Shown: piece by piece, positions 48,225-59,800 of the stretch
Numbering within the stretch: the stretch's first letter is position 1
How the letters are laid out: the number at the start of each line of letters is the position of its first letter
Assembly (NCBI GenBank): GCA_014529385.2
Contig: CM043965.1
Span: forward strand, 59,986,433-60,050,432
Length of the DNA stretch: 64,000 nt
Direction: 5' to 3'
DNA from: Adiantum capillus-veneris
Taxonomy: Eukaryota > Streptophyta > Polypodiopsida > Polypodiales > Pteridaceae
Program-made: the position numbers and the translations under genes
The notes under the pieces: model-generated
Seen by the model: only the letters and a program-made list of their open reading frames with translations
Databases searched by the model: none
Told to the model about the DNA's origin: nothing

Positions 48225-49684
48225 ATTTGAGCTTGAATCCGATTAAGTGTCTGACACTTCTTCCACAATAGTTTCTAATGGTCTCCCATGATTTGCGCTC
48301 TCTTCTGTGGACGCTTTACTCCTATTTTTTCCTAACTCAATCAAGTCTTCAAAAACTCTACCAAATCTTAGGTTCATATATGGATTTACACAACTTAATT
48401 GAACTAATACTTAAAACTTGAAAGATTGTCTTTGATTTCAAACGCAATGCTTTTGTTGATTTCTCTCTTGTCCTTCACAAAGTTGCAATTCCCTGCATGA
48501 CAATACTTAAAGCTGAATGTGACTCCACAAGTTGTCCATCTCGAGTCACAAAACGTACAAAAAATCTTTTTTCCAATGCCCACTAGACCCTATGTGCAAT
48601 AAATGTGAAATTTTGCTCAATTTTTATATGAGACGTGCCTTAGATGGCTGCATCTATCTGTAGGGTCTATTTCAACTTTTATCACACAATTGGGGTCTCC
48701 ACAACTTTCCAAAGTAAATCTTGGTGTCAAAATGAGAAAAGTGCTTTTCTGATGGGATATTTATCTTTGGCGCGCCTATGATAAATCTTCTCTTTTTAAA
48801 CATATTCTTGGCCAATGTGACTTGGAGTGGAATCTTCATGTGATTTCAAGCTTGTACAATGGGTTTCACAAAGTTTGGACAATTTAGCAATGTTTTATCA
48901 TTGTTTTTTATCTCGTGGCTTGGTTTTCTAGTTTTCTTGGTGTTTGTACCCTTACACAACTCCAAATTTGATGAAACTTGCTCAGAGTTGTCTTATGGTA
49001 TAATTAGACTTTATATTTACACAATTTTTAATCTTTTTCTTCACAGGTTACTTTTCCCACAAGTTTTAGGATTTATCGACTCCCTGGTTTTCAAGTTTTA
49101 GCATGCTTTGAGTTTTCCATGGGAATTTTTTTTAAATCTGCGTTTTTTTTTTCAATTTTGGGCTCCACCAAGTGTTTTAGTGATCCAAATGTTTCCAAAA
49201 TCAAAGGGAGTAGTCTAATCAAGTTGGTCTACCACCTTGCAAGTTCAATTGTACCATGTCAGTCTCAAAAACCCTATGTCTATCTTTAGCACGCCTAAGA
49301 TAGATTCGACAATTTTTTTGTTCTCTTCAATTCACCTTACATCAGACGCAAATCTTGATGGTTTTCTACTTACCCTACTCCTATGGAGCATGAGAAAACA
49401 ATACAAAAGGTAAAAAATTCAACCTTTTTTTTGAAATCCCTACTCTCTACTTAGCCCTTACCCACCACTAGCTTGCCTCATGGAATCTCTACCTAACTAG
49501 TGCTACTAAACTAAAGCTCCCGAGATACTTACCGATTATCTCTACTTTCAAGCACCTCTCCATCGTAATAAAGTCAAAAAGTGTGTTACTCTAATCAAAA
49601 CTAGAGGAAGTAATGGAAATTTAAGTAAATACTTTAGGTTTTTCTTTAGTTTAGGTTGCCTCATCATCGGCAACATCGCCAAAA
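48225..49684. other. Non-coding stretch ending in a pre-LTR signature
   Basis: No gene seen. At 49668-49684 the sequence atcggcaacatcgccaaaa resembles those at 40015 and 427, again just before a TGT start. Confidence 0.4.
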
Positions 49685-50640
49685 TGTCGGATGGTTTCCA
49701 AGCCTCACCATATCCATTGCTAGCAAAGTGAGAACCACAAACATAAAATATATCAATCCGTGGGACGTAGCTGATCCAACTAGTGCATGGAAGCTACAAG
49801 AGAAAGCTAATCTCTCGCAAGATCCAAGTCTAAGATGTTCCTACCTATATCAGTCTCAAACATCAAAAGCTACTTTCCTTACCGCAAGCTTGATCTAATG
49901 ATTTGGAAGAGCTACGAGTCTTTGAATGCAATGAGACTTTATGCCTAGCAGGATCGGAGTATCCTTAACGATCTCATGTACTCAAATGTCATTTTTGACG
50001 CTCATATAAAATCGCACCTAATATAAACATCCTATTTTAGGTTAGTCAATTTTGGCGGCCGAAGCCCTCTACAGCATCCTCTAAATGTGCTCTACCTATT
50101 CCTAAGATCAAAAACTAGTTTTAGTGCATGTATGGTGCATAGGGAGAAAAATCAGCTTATACAACACAACTAAAATCACAATTTCATCGCAAGAAACTTA
50201 TGTTAAATGGAAGAGCTTTTACCTGCGAATGTGTTGGTATGCTCGGAATAGCACCATCGTACAAGAGAGACACAGAGAATCAAAGAAACAGTGGATTCAC
50301 GTTGAGCTTCTGCATCAAACGCTTACTTCCATTATCCAAAAACTTAGGTTTTTGATTACAAAGTGGGCTTTTAAATGTTAGCCAAGGTTCAAAGAATTGA
50401 TTCTTAGCTATTTGGCTCAATAAAAAGCTTAAAAACTTCATATGATTACAAACTTGGAGGCCCTCAGCCCCTCCCCTGTAGACTCATTGCAAATCAATAA
50501 TATTACAATGGCTTTGGAGTTTGTGGGTTTGTTAGTGATACAAAGGAAATACAATCGATTGGCTTTTATAAAAATGAGTGGCATCCCTTTTGATGCTCTT
50601 TCTCCTCGACTCTTGTTAGCTAAATAGCTAGCAGTAGGAG
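49685..50640 (+). repeat. Probable LTR related to the 3886/40043 repeats
   Basis: Starts TGTCGGATGG. A short distance in, it reads tatcaatccgtggga...tgcatggaagctacaaga, which parallels tcaaatccgtggattgg...gcatggaagcacgag in the repeats at 3886 and 40043. This suggests a distant member of the same LTR family. No second copy is present and the 3' end is a guess. Confidence 0.35.
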
Positions 50641-51338
50641 AAGTTTTAATCTTCTAATAACGATGTAGGCTTATTACCATGTGGGGTTGATTTATCACCT
50701 CCTTGTACAAGCGGGTTTTGCAAAAACATTTCCTATATGTGGGAACTTTATACTCTAGGACTGGATAGATATTTTCCCTCATATAGCTACATATACATGC
50801 TACACAAACTTATAGATACCCCACGGTATTCACCCTCTATAGAAAAGGATGTGCCACCTATGAGTGGAGAGTCCTATTTACAAATCATGTGAAGTAGAAA
50901 TAACCTTGCTTTCTACACTTATACAGCATATAGTTACTTAAAATATTATGCCCCTAACTTACACATAAGGTTTCGTATAGTTTCTCACCTTCAAGTTTGT
51001 AAAAACCCAACTTGACGCATTCAAGTTAAATTTTTTAAGTCAGTATCTTAATCATATTGGCTTGTATTAACTTTATAGGGATAGGGTAAAGGGGTAGCCA
51101 CATGTAATTCACTAGCAATAGTTGGCTTGTTTACTATTAAAAAGTCCCCCTTAAGGTATATATCACAACCCCCCTCCCTTAGGTTTTATCAATGAAAGAG
51201 AATTTTTTAGGGTCCTACCCCTAAATTATATGCTTATCTAGCCTCCCAAAGAACCCCCTTCCCTTGCACTTATGTGGAACAATACTTTTCTCATTGGGAA
51301 TCCTTCAGAATGAATACTCACATATTTCTCTCATACTA

Positions 51339-51372
<34 letters not shown>

Positions 51373-51614
51373 CTACCCATGTCAATGTGCATGTCCATGG
51401 CTTCCATCACTCCATCCCTCACCCACCTATGGAATGTAGCCAATTTGTCTGCAATACTTGGCTTGCAAATTTTCTCGAGTTAAAACCTTTGGTCCTTGAC
51501 AAAACTCATTGTTACATCCCTAACAATTTACGGTTTCAATGACATAACACCAAGTACAACAATGAAGTTCCTAGGGCTAGAATCCTTTATTTAAGATCTA
51601 TTGTGCATACGTGT

Positions 51615-51697
<83 letters not shown>

Positions 51698-51699
51698 GA
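50641..51699. other. Non-coding stretch with (GT)n and long (AC)n tracts
   Basis: A (GT)n run lies at about 51343-51370 and an uninterrupted (AC)n tract of about 77 bp at 51617-51694. No supported coding sequence. Confidence 0.7.
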
Positions 51700-53330
51700 G
51701 CACAACTTGAAATCATGTATCTCTCTACATGTAGATCCTTATTGTGTGTATAGAAAATTATTCATAGAGGGCAGTTTAGTTTATTAGTAGTTGAGTGGCT
51801 AGCGAGACAAGGGCAAATTCCAATCAATTGACCTTTACAACCAATAGACTATGAGTTAAATACCAATGCACATTTAAGCAAGCTATGGGCATATATACAA
51901 GGCACATAGATTTGGGATTTCTATCCACTACACATGAGAAATCCACATTGTGCAAACTTGTCAAAGGGTAGGCTATTGCTTAGTATATGAGTAGAGTTGA
52001 CATTTGTGTGAATCTTGTAAAACTTGATATACTTCTCTTGAAGCATCTATAAAACGAAGTGATGCCCCATTGTAATTTTGTTCTTGGATTCTTGTAATGC
52101 AGAGTTATAAGTTGCAAATTTGGATTTTGAGGAGCTCCAAATTGCAAGAGTAAATCAATTTACGTGTCCCAAGTGACTAGTAATGTGTTCATGATTCTCA
52201 TTAGTTTTGGTTGCCAGAAAATACAATGAAAAACCTAGGGTATAAAATATAATTTTGTAATATATGCATTCACATTTTGTGAGAAAAGGGAAGCTGGAAC
52301 TTTGGCTATGGTGTCTCTCTCCTTCTTTGTGACCACTAATCTCTTCTCTACAAACTGTTCTTGCATTGTGTGTGAGCATGCTTGCCTTTCTTTCCATGGC
52401 TAAGCTTTCCACTCATGAGTGTGAGTTTAGAAATTAAAAGTGTGTACTATGTAATGCCATGGTGTTGCACGCTTTTGAGTCTTCTTGATTCTTGTATATG
52501 CCTATTGAGAGAGATGTGTGTAGTAGGAAATGCAATCATGTAGATCTCTACATGTGTATCCTTATTGTGTGTATAGAAAATCAGTCATGGAGAGTAGTTT
52601 AGATATTAGTAGCTAGGTGGCTAGCCAAACAAGGACAACATCCAGGGAATTGACCTTTGCACCCAATAAAATCTCACTTAAAGATCAATGCACCCTTTAA
52701 GCAAGCTACGGGCATATGTACAAGGTACATAGATTTCGGATTTCTATCCAGTAGCCATGAGAAATCTACATTGTGCAAATTTGTCAAAGGGTAGACCGTC
52801 ACCTAGTATATGAGTAGAGTTGACATATGTGTGAATCTTGAGAAGCTTGAAGTGATGCCTCATTGTAATTTCTTTTTGGATTATTGTAATGCAAAGTTGT
52901 AAGTTGCAAATCTGGATTTTGAGGAGCTCCAAATTACAAGAGTAAATTAATTTATGTGTCCTTAGTAATTAGTAATGTGTTCACGGTTCTCATTAATTTT
53001 GGGTGCCAAAAAATATAAGGAAAAACCTAGGACATAAAGCATACTTTGAAACATATGCATTCACGTTTTGTGAGAAGAGGGAAGCTTGAACTTTGGCTAT
53101 GGTGTCCCTCTGCTTCTTAAGACTTCATCACTAATGTCTTCTCTACAAACCGTTGTTGGACTGTGTGTGAGCATGCTTTTATGCTTCACATGGCCAAGCT
53201 TTCCACTAGTCATGAGTGTGAGTTGAGTAATAAAAAGTGTGTACTATGTGGTGCCATGGTGTTTCATGCTTCTGAGTCTTCTTGATGCTTGTGTATTCTT
53301 GTTGAGAGAGGTGGGTGATAGCATGAAAAG
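51700..53330. repeat. Tandem duplication, two ~800-820 bp units
   Basis: Unit 1 (about 51700-52525) and unit 2 (about 52526-53330) share a long series of matching blocks in the same order. Examples are cttattgtgtgtatagaaaat, gcaagctaYgggcatatRtacaaggYacatag, tttgtgagaaRaggga and gccatggtgttKcaYgcttYtgagtcttcttgat. They have small indels between them. No coding function is seen. Confidence 0.8.
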
Positions 53331-53504
53331 GTGATGCAAAAAGTAGTGTCCTTGACACTTCTTCTGTGGCACTTATGGATGGTGATTTAGCACACTTTTT
53401 TTAGGTTCCTGTGAAGACTAATAATTTTAAGTGTTTTAAAATGTTGCCGCCAACGACTTTAATGATTTCTTGGCTTTTGTCTGTCCGTCTGCCTTTCACG
53501 CGTG

Positions 53505-54060
53505 CTGCTATAGCTGAGCGCCTCTCTGGAGTTTGAGCTCTCTTTCCCTCTCCCTGGAGTCTGAGCTCTCTTTCTCTATCTCTGCAGACATGCCATGCAA
53601 CAATCTACAACAATATCCGTCCGTAATCTGCCTCCATCTCTAAGGAGCCTTCTCTTGAAGCAAGCAAGCATGGATTGTGTAGCCCTCTACCTCATTAATG
53701 TCTACCTGGCTTGATGTAAGACATATTACAGTTGACGGGTATAGGTGTGGCTGGAGAGAATTTGCAGCAGCAGGGTATTGGTGTGGCTGATCAGATGTGG
53801 CAGAAATAAATTGAACAGCAGCTGCGTCTCTCTCTGGAGATTGAGCTCTCTTTTTCTATCTCTTCTTACATGCCATGCAACAATCTACCTCCATCTCTGA
53901 GCCTTCTCTTGAAGCAAGCAAGCATGGCTTGCATAGCCCTTTGCCTCAATGTCTAACTCCCCTTGATGTAAGCTATTTCAAGGACATATTACAGTTGACA
54001 GGTATTGGTGTGGCTGGAGAGAATCTGCAGTAGGGTATTGGTGTGGCTGATCAGATGTGG
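53505..54060 (+). repeat. Diverged duplication of ~260 bp at the 5' side of the transposase-like gene
   Basis: The block at about 53530-53806 (ctctctttccctctc..., atgccatgcaacaatctac, cttctcttgaagcaagcaagcatgg, ggtataggtgtggctggagagaat) recurs at about 53840-54066. The end of the unit reads as protein (GIGVADQMWQ) in the frame of the gene that follows, so part of an exon was duplicated. Confidence 0.7.
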
Positions 54061-55138
54061 CAGCAAGAATTTAAACAACAGCAGCCTTCTCTCTACTCTC
54101 AATGTGGATGGCGGCCCATGAATAGATGCATCAGCAGGTTGGGAGAGGAAATTCAGCACCAACATGTTTGTGAGGGTGAGAATAGCTTGGAAGAGGAGGG
54201 GATGTTGCACCGGAGGCACAGGCAACCCCACACAAATACATGCACAGATAGGTTGGGAGAAGAAATTCAGCACCAGCCCATGTGTGTAGATGTGAACAGT
54301 TTGAAAGAGGGGAGTGTGCACCTAAATCATTATCTACACAATTTGCAACTTCCAATGCATCCCATGATTGCAGACAATGAGTTTGGTTGCAATGATCAAG
54401 CTTCAAATCCAATGGAGTGGTCTCACTCATCTGAGGATCATGTAGAAGACAATCCAATACATGATGGGCTGCCCCCTCATGGCCACACCGAGTACTCAAC
54501 TTCAATTCTTCAAGAAGCCACACGCAGGATGTGACAGTACTGGGCCATGACAAAACAAGAGAGCCGTCAAAGGAAAAGAGAACGTGATGCATCAAGCTTG
54601 TCAACACCAGAAGATATGAGTACAGTTTGCACAACAATGGTGCTTTGCTGGCAAGAAGCTACAAAAGGCATGAATTGTGAAGCTAAGAAAGCCACCTTTC
54701 GATTGCTTTTAGAGAAGCCAGCTTTTCGACGGTTGCACCATGGAGTAGAGAAATCTATACTCTCCAACATATAGGGTACAGTCACCAAAGTCAAATCATC
54801 CTTGTCTAAAGAGGAGCTGAAACTTAAAAGGGCTTTATGCATGATGTTGGTGAATAGCGAAGGGGATCCATCAAGGTCTATAAGCAATTCGGAGATGTCA
54901 AGGTTCACAGGGCTACATCGATGAAATTTTGCAGCAGCTAATGAATGATTAAAACAGGCTGAGGCGGGAGCTTTTCCATTACAATTATGCTGACGTCAAC
55001 AGCCTCAAAGCCATTGCATCACACAGGAGATAAGAGACAATGTTTTTTCTTTTTGGTAAACGGAGATGCGAGTGTCGCCAAACAAAAAGGATGCGTGCCG
55101 GAAATGTATGGGACAAAAATCTTACATTAAGCATCCAG

Positions 55139-55928
55139 GTATTCTCTGAAAATGCTTGAATTATTTTTATCTCTTGTATGAAATAGTATAGGTACCATGC
55201 GTACATAGGTAGTAACTACATATCTAGGTAGTATTACATTATGCATAATGTTGTCTATCAAGCCCGAGAGGTGTGCAGGCTCCAAAAGGTAATCTTTTGG
55301 TACTTCTGGAGGACTAGCATTCATGAGGGGAGTCAAGTACCTCAAGTATACATAAAAGCAATCAAAGGTGCTCTGGGGAAAACTGCATAGACTCTTCAAT
55401 ACTACCAAATTTTCTATATGTTACTTTGTAAGAGTATATTAGCTTGAAGATTACCTTGAGTACCTACATGTAGATGGTAGTAATACTTTCTTGTGACACA
55501 GGGGTTGGTGCTCAAAAGCACCAATGTAAACTCATAAGTCCTATTTGGGTACTTTTGGATGACCAATGTACATTCAATGGTAGTTTAAAACAACGTTTGT
55601 GAACTCATAGGTCCTTTATAACCATGCATGTATACTATTAGGTCCTCTTAGGGTACTTGGAAGCTTCAAAGGTACCTTGAGATTAGGTAGAAGCTACCAT
55701 GAGACCAAACATGTACTTCCAAAATACCAAATCTAGGTATAGGTACTTTAGAGGTAGTCTTTGTGGTGCTTATTAAAGTACCAATTGCAGGGGCTTAGGT
55801 ACTTTGCAGAAATTGATACTTCTTAAGCTAGCATGAGACCAAACATGTACTTCAAAAATAGAAAATCTAGGTACTTTATAGGTAGTCTTTGTGGTGCTTA
55901 TTAAAGTACCAATCGCAGAGGCTTAGGT
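55139..55928. other. Intron sequence rich in AGTACC/GGTACT words
   Basis: Lies after the donor at 55138. It contains many short ggtactt, agtacc and aggtagt words and two copies of a ~100 bp unit (catgagaccaaacatgtactt..., aggtagtctttgtggtgctt, taaagtaccaatYgcag) at about 55698 and 55832. Similar words occur at 57713-57830, 59930-60250 and 63100-64000. Confidence 0.6.
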
Positions 55929-56330
55929 CATTAGAAAATTTCGGAGGTCATTTGGAGGGCCTTGTAAGAAATTGTATTTCTCTCTCTATAAACTTTTTTT
56001 AAAATGCACTTGCACCTTGTGAGTACGTCCAAAAGGACAACCAGACACTTTAAAAAGTAGATTTATATTCCCAATCGTCCTTGAAAACGGTCACTTTTTT
56101 ATTTAATGTGAGTGTCTTTTTCAGGAGGCAGGTGCGGCGCATTCAAGGCAGCTTACGTCATCACTAAAAGTTGAAAAGTCACAAACTGTCAAATAGTGAT
56201 AGATTTTGAGGCTTTTGACACCACCAATGCGTCCGGAATGCCAAAATACCCTAAAAACGAATGTCTACTTGTCTCATTCCGACATCCGGAGAGGCAAAAA
56301 ATGTCAAAAAACCCCAAAAAATGGGCTTTT

Positions 56331-56472
56331 TACTTAAGGCGAGGGAGGAGGCATTCTAAAATGCTAGAATGCCCCTCTGCGCGCCGTTAGTACAAAGCTC
56401 CTTTTAGTGATTTTTGGACAATTATCTTTCAAGAAAGCCTACCCATGTTTCTCTATTGCACTTTTGCACCAT

Positions 56473-56532
<60 letters not shown>

Positions 56533-56657
56533 TTCTATAGCTTAGCATATTTAAAGAGAGAGAGAGAGTGAGAGACTCCCATTACTAACGGCGCGCGTGG
56601 AGCATGTTTTGACCTCAAAAAACACCTCCTCGCGCCGTTAGTATAAGGTAACAGAAA

Positions 56658-56698
<41 letters not shown>

Positions 56699-56812
56699 CC
56701 CCGCTTTACTTCCTCTCTCTATAACACTCACACATACGCTGGTGGATGCACAGTACTAAAGGCGCGCATAGAGACATGCACACCGGTTGTGCCTCTCTAC
56801 GCGCGTCTATAG

Positions 56813-56870
<58 letters not shown>

Positions 56871-57005
56871 CTCTTTGTGTTTGTGTATGTGTGTGTGTGT
56901 GTGTGTATGTTATATTTGTGTGTCTGTGTGTTTGTGAGTGTGTGTGTCTCTGTGTGTGTCTGTTTGTGTGTGTGTATGTTATATTTGTGTCTCTGTGTGT
57001 ATGTT

Positions 57006-57055
<50 letters not shown>

Positions 57056-57300
57056 TCAAAATGCACGTTGTAGAATTGTAACAATGGGTGTGCGTGCTCA
57101 CTCTTATGGACCCGAATTTATGATCTCTAAGGCTAAGATGATGAAGAAAAAACCTATGTGATAGATGGAGGCCTTTTTAGAGATTTTTCGACATTTTCCT
57201 CTCAAAAAGCTCTCTTAAAGAGGAAAAAAGGGGCTTTTTACTAACGGCGCGCGATAAGGCATTCCAAAATTTTGGAATGCCCCCTCGCGCGCCGTAAGTA
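56331..57300. repeat. Four 61-62 bp hairpin cassettes ending in TACTAACGGCGCGC-type repeats
   Basis: The cassettes are at 56331-56392, 56583-56643, 56754-56814 and 57239-57300. Each begins TACT(A/T)A-GGCG(C/A)G and ends with the rough complement GCGCGCCGTTAGTA. All are 61 or 62 bp although their loops differ. The first and last are mirrored copies within the long inverted repeats; the inner two are separate. Confidence 0.75.
56474..57053. repeat. Long (CT)n, (GA)n and (GT)n microsatellites inside the foldback element
   Basis: (CT)n at about 56473-56530 and 56660-56694, (GA)n at about 56816-56867, and (GT)n mixtures at about 56876-57053. ORFs across them are low-complexity artefacts. Confidence 0.92.
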
Positions 57301-57709
57301 AAATGTTTTCTTTAGGGGTTTTTGACATTCTTTGCCTCTTTGGATGTCGGAGCTAGGCAATTGGACATTCATTTCTAGGATATTTGGGCGTTCCGGACGC
57401 ATTGACAATATCAAAAGTTTCAAAATCTTCCACCACTTGATAGTTTTGTAACTTTTTGAATTCTAGTGATGACGTAAGCCGTATCAAATGCACCGCATCT
57501 ACCTTCTGAAAAAGGTGCTCGCATTAAATGAAAGAGAGTGATCGTCTTCAAGGACCACTAGATTATTAAATGAGGAGAGGGACACCTTTTATATTTTTGT
57601 TAATATCAATCTATTTTTCTACGTAACGTAGGCTATTCTCTCATTGGAGGAGCTTATTTTCCTCTCTCTTCCAAAAGGCCCTCCAAAAGACCTCCGAAAT
57701 CTCCTAATG

Positions 57710-57878
57710 ACTTTGCAAAACTTGATGCTTCTTAAAGTATCATTTATAGTGTCTAAGGTACTTTAATACCTAATGAAAGGTCTAAGAAAGTACCATGTTA
57801 GGTAGAAAATTCAAGTTACAATGACTTTGACCTTGTTTTGACTACAGGTTTTGAGGAGATTCACTTTTCATTGGACAG
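57710..57878. other. Right part of the interrupted intron
   Basis: Continues the AGTACC/GGTACT-rich intron sequence up to a candidate ttggacag acceptor at 57871-57878, just before VELYRRFQ. Confidence 0.5.
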
Positions 57879-59800
57879 GTGGAGCTCTATAGGAGATTCC
57901 AAATGCAATATTCACACATCAAGATCTCTCTCAGATGTTTTGAGGGATTGAATCCTTAGTTTGTGTGCAAGTTGAAGGATAGGTACACTTGCTGTTGTAT
58001 TGCTCACATACAGATGATATACATCAATGAAGCATTCAACCAGATGAGACAAAACAAGACAAGAGTGCACAGTGAAGGGTGTGGTTGTATTTGTGATATA
58101 CGCTTCACAGAAGAGGTCCTAGGAAAGTGTGGAGCTACTGCGTACACGCACAGTAGCATCAATAGCTTGGCTGAGATGGTATTATGTTTAAAGCCAGATG
58201 AGTCTACGTTTTATAAACTGTCTTGCTTGAAGGGAGAATGTGATCAATGTGGATCAAAGCGGTTAGTGCTCTGTCCAAGAGAAAAATCTGAAAATGCATT
58301 CCAGATTTTAGTAAAGGTGTTTGAAGACATTGCATCAGCCCATCAAGAAGGCAAGAAGCGCAAGGATCTACTGGTCAAGGAGATGGGACGCAAGGACTTT
58401 ACATCCTTCCTTGAAAATCATCTAACCATCTATACAAACATAATTTTATTGCCAGGTGGCAATCTCAACAATTCAAAGACTACATTTAAAGGTTTCCTAG
58501 AAACGTGGTACTCTCTGTTATAGACTTTGCTGAAAATTACTCTTTCAAGGAGCAAAATGAAATTCAATCAATGCATTGGTACTCTTCCCAAGTCACCATC
58601 TTGGTGCACATCACTTATGTTCGGGACGGGGCTGATAGGGTCTTATAATATATACATTTTTACATATCTGATGACAAAGAGAATGACACATTGTTTGTAT
58701 AGCATTGTATGCAAGTTCATAGTGTGTGGCTACAGGAGCAAGGTTTCAACTTCTTGAAGTGGCTCTGGGTCTGGTCAAACGGATGTGCTTCTCAATTCAA
58801 GGCATCTAGACCACTTTTCTTTGTGCCAAGGTATGCTAGCTTCCTTTGACTCTTAAACAAGTGTGCGAGTTTTGTGTTCTTGCCTAGTCTTTGAGGTGTG
58901 TGATTGATCTAGGTTCTACTCTTTGACTGGCATTGAGATGCTATGGAGTTTCTTTGCATCGGGCCATGGCAAAGGAGAGCATGATGGGGCTGGTGCTATC
59001 GTCAAAAGGGCTCTCACACATGAGCAATTGAAACCTGATGCTTGGCACATGAAGTGTGCCAAGGATGTGGTCAATTTCTTGAAACATAAATTTCATGATG
59101 AAAACACCCAGTCAGAGGTGACTAGAATTTTTTGGGATGTCGAAGCGGTTGATGTATCTAGGGAGAGGAAATGGAATTGAAAGCGAGTGGAAGGGTCACA
59201 CTCATTGCATTGTGTGAATGGACACTCTAGGAATGACAAGTGTGCACTGTGCTACAGAGCTCTCTTATGTTTTCGTTTGTTTTGTATATCACAACGCTGG
59301 AGGAGATGCCTTAATAACACACACGTCAAGAACTAGAAGTACATCAGCATCGAACCCCTGGATGGCAGTGATGGAGAAAGCGATCAATCAAGTGACGATG
59401 AAGGATCAGATTTGCCTATGTATGGTGGACATCACGATGCAATCAGTGACGCTCTGTGTGTAGGTGACAAATTTGCCACGAATGTGAACGAAGATGGAGC
59501 AGACTTCTACCTCTTGAGGTGCTCAAAGGAGAAATACAAAACAGCACCAGCGCTAAGAGATTATTGGGACAATTGCATTTTTTCAAATTCATATATGGTT
59601 GAGGGATACTACAATGAGCTAGTTGATGGTATCGAGGATGTTTATTACATCCCTCCTGAATAGCCAAAAGTGTGGTTGGCATCGCACTTGGTTCGATCCA
59701 TCAAGATACCCTTGGAACCCTTACATGGTGAGCCCCATAAGTTCAGATTATGTGTAGAAGTATATGAAAATGTGTACAACAGCATGCCGATGGTCTTGTA

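Larger units (their letters stand above)
55929..57709. mobile_element. 1.8 kb long-inverted-repeat (foldback) element in an intron
   Basis: Imperfect inverted repeats of roughly 470-480 bp (55929-56400 against 57226-57709), starting CATTAGaaaatttcggaggtc and ending in the complement, CTAATG. Flanking intron sequence on both sides lines up with an unoccupied relative at 55793-55830 (gcttaggt next to actttgc), which supports insertion, but I cannot see a target duplication. The centre is made of long (CT)n, (GA)n and (GT)n tracts and short GCGCGC hairpins, with no coding sequence. Confidence 0.7.
53733..59800 (+). pseudogene. Decayed transposase-like gene of the DFAENYS/HGKG family, multi-exon
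   Basis: Exon 1 reads in one frame from about 54043 to 55138, with in-frame stops at 54532, 54772, 54922, 54946, 54991 and 55057. It contains two ~29-residue repeats (RLGEEIQHQ...) and ends in the RVSPNKKD...YIKHP segment. After an intron holding a foldback element, coding resumes at 57879 (VELYRRFQ...KISLRCFEGLNP, TAG at 57957, then DRYTCCC). Next comes a frameshift at about 58515, then IDFAENYSFKEQNEIQSMHW, GCASQFKA, an intron of about 80 bp, and FFASGHGKGEHDGAGAIVKR at about 58950. A Cys-rich segment and a C-terminal domain end near 59800. This order matches proteins spread in animals and some plants that behave like transposases. The usual Asp of 'DGCASQFK' is Asn here. Clearly inactive. 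Confidence 0.72.

Noticed and set aside
54131-54637. 168-residue minus-strand ORF
   Set aside because: It is the antisense shadow of exon 1 of the plus-strand transposase-like gene, which has family motifs.
56787-57161. 124-residue ORF rich in Glu-Arg and Cys-Val
   Set aside because: Reads through (GA)n and (GT)n tracts; low complexity only.
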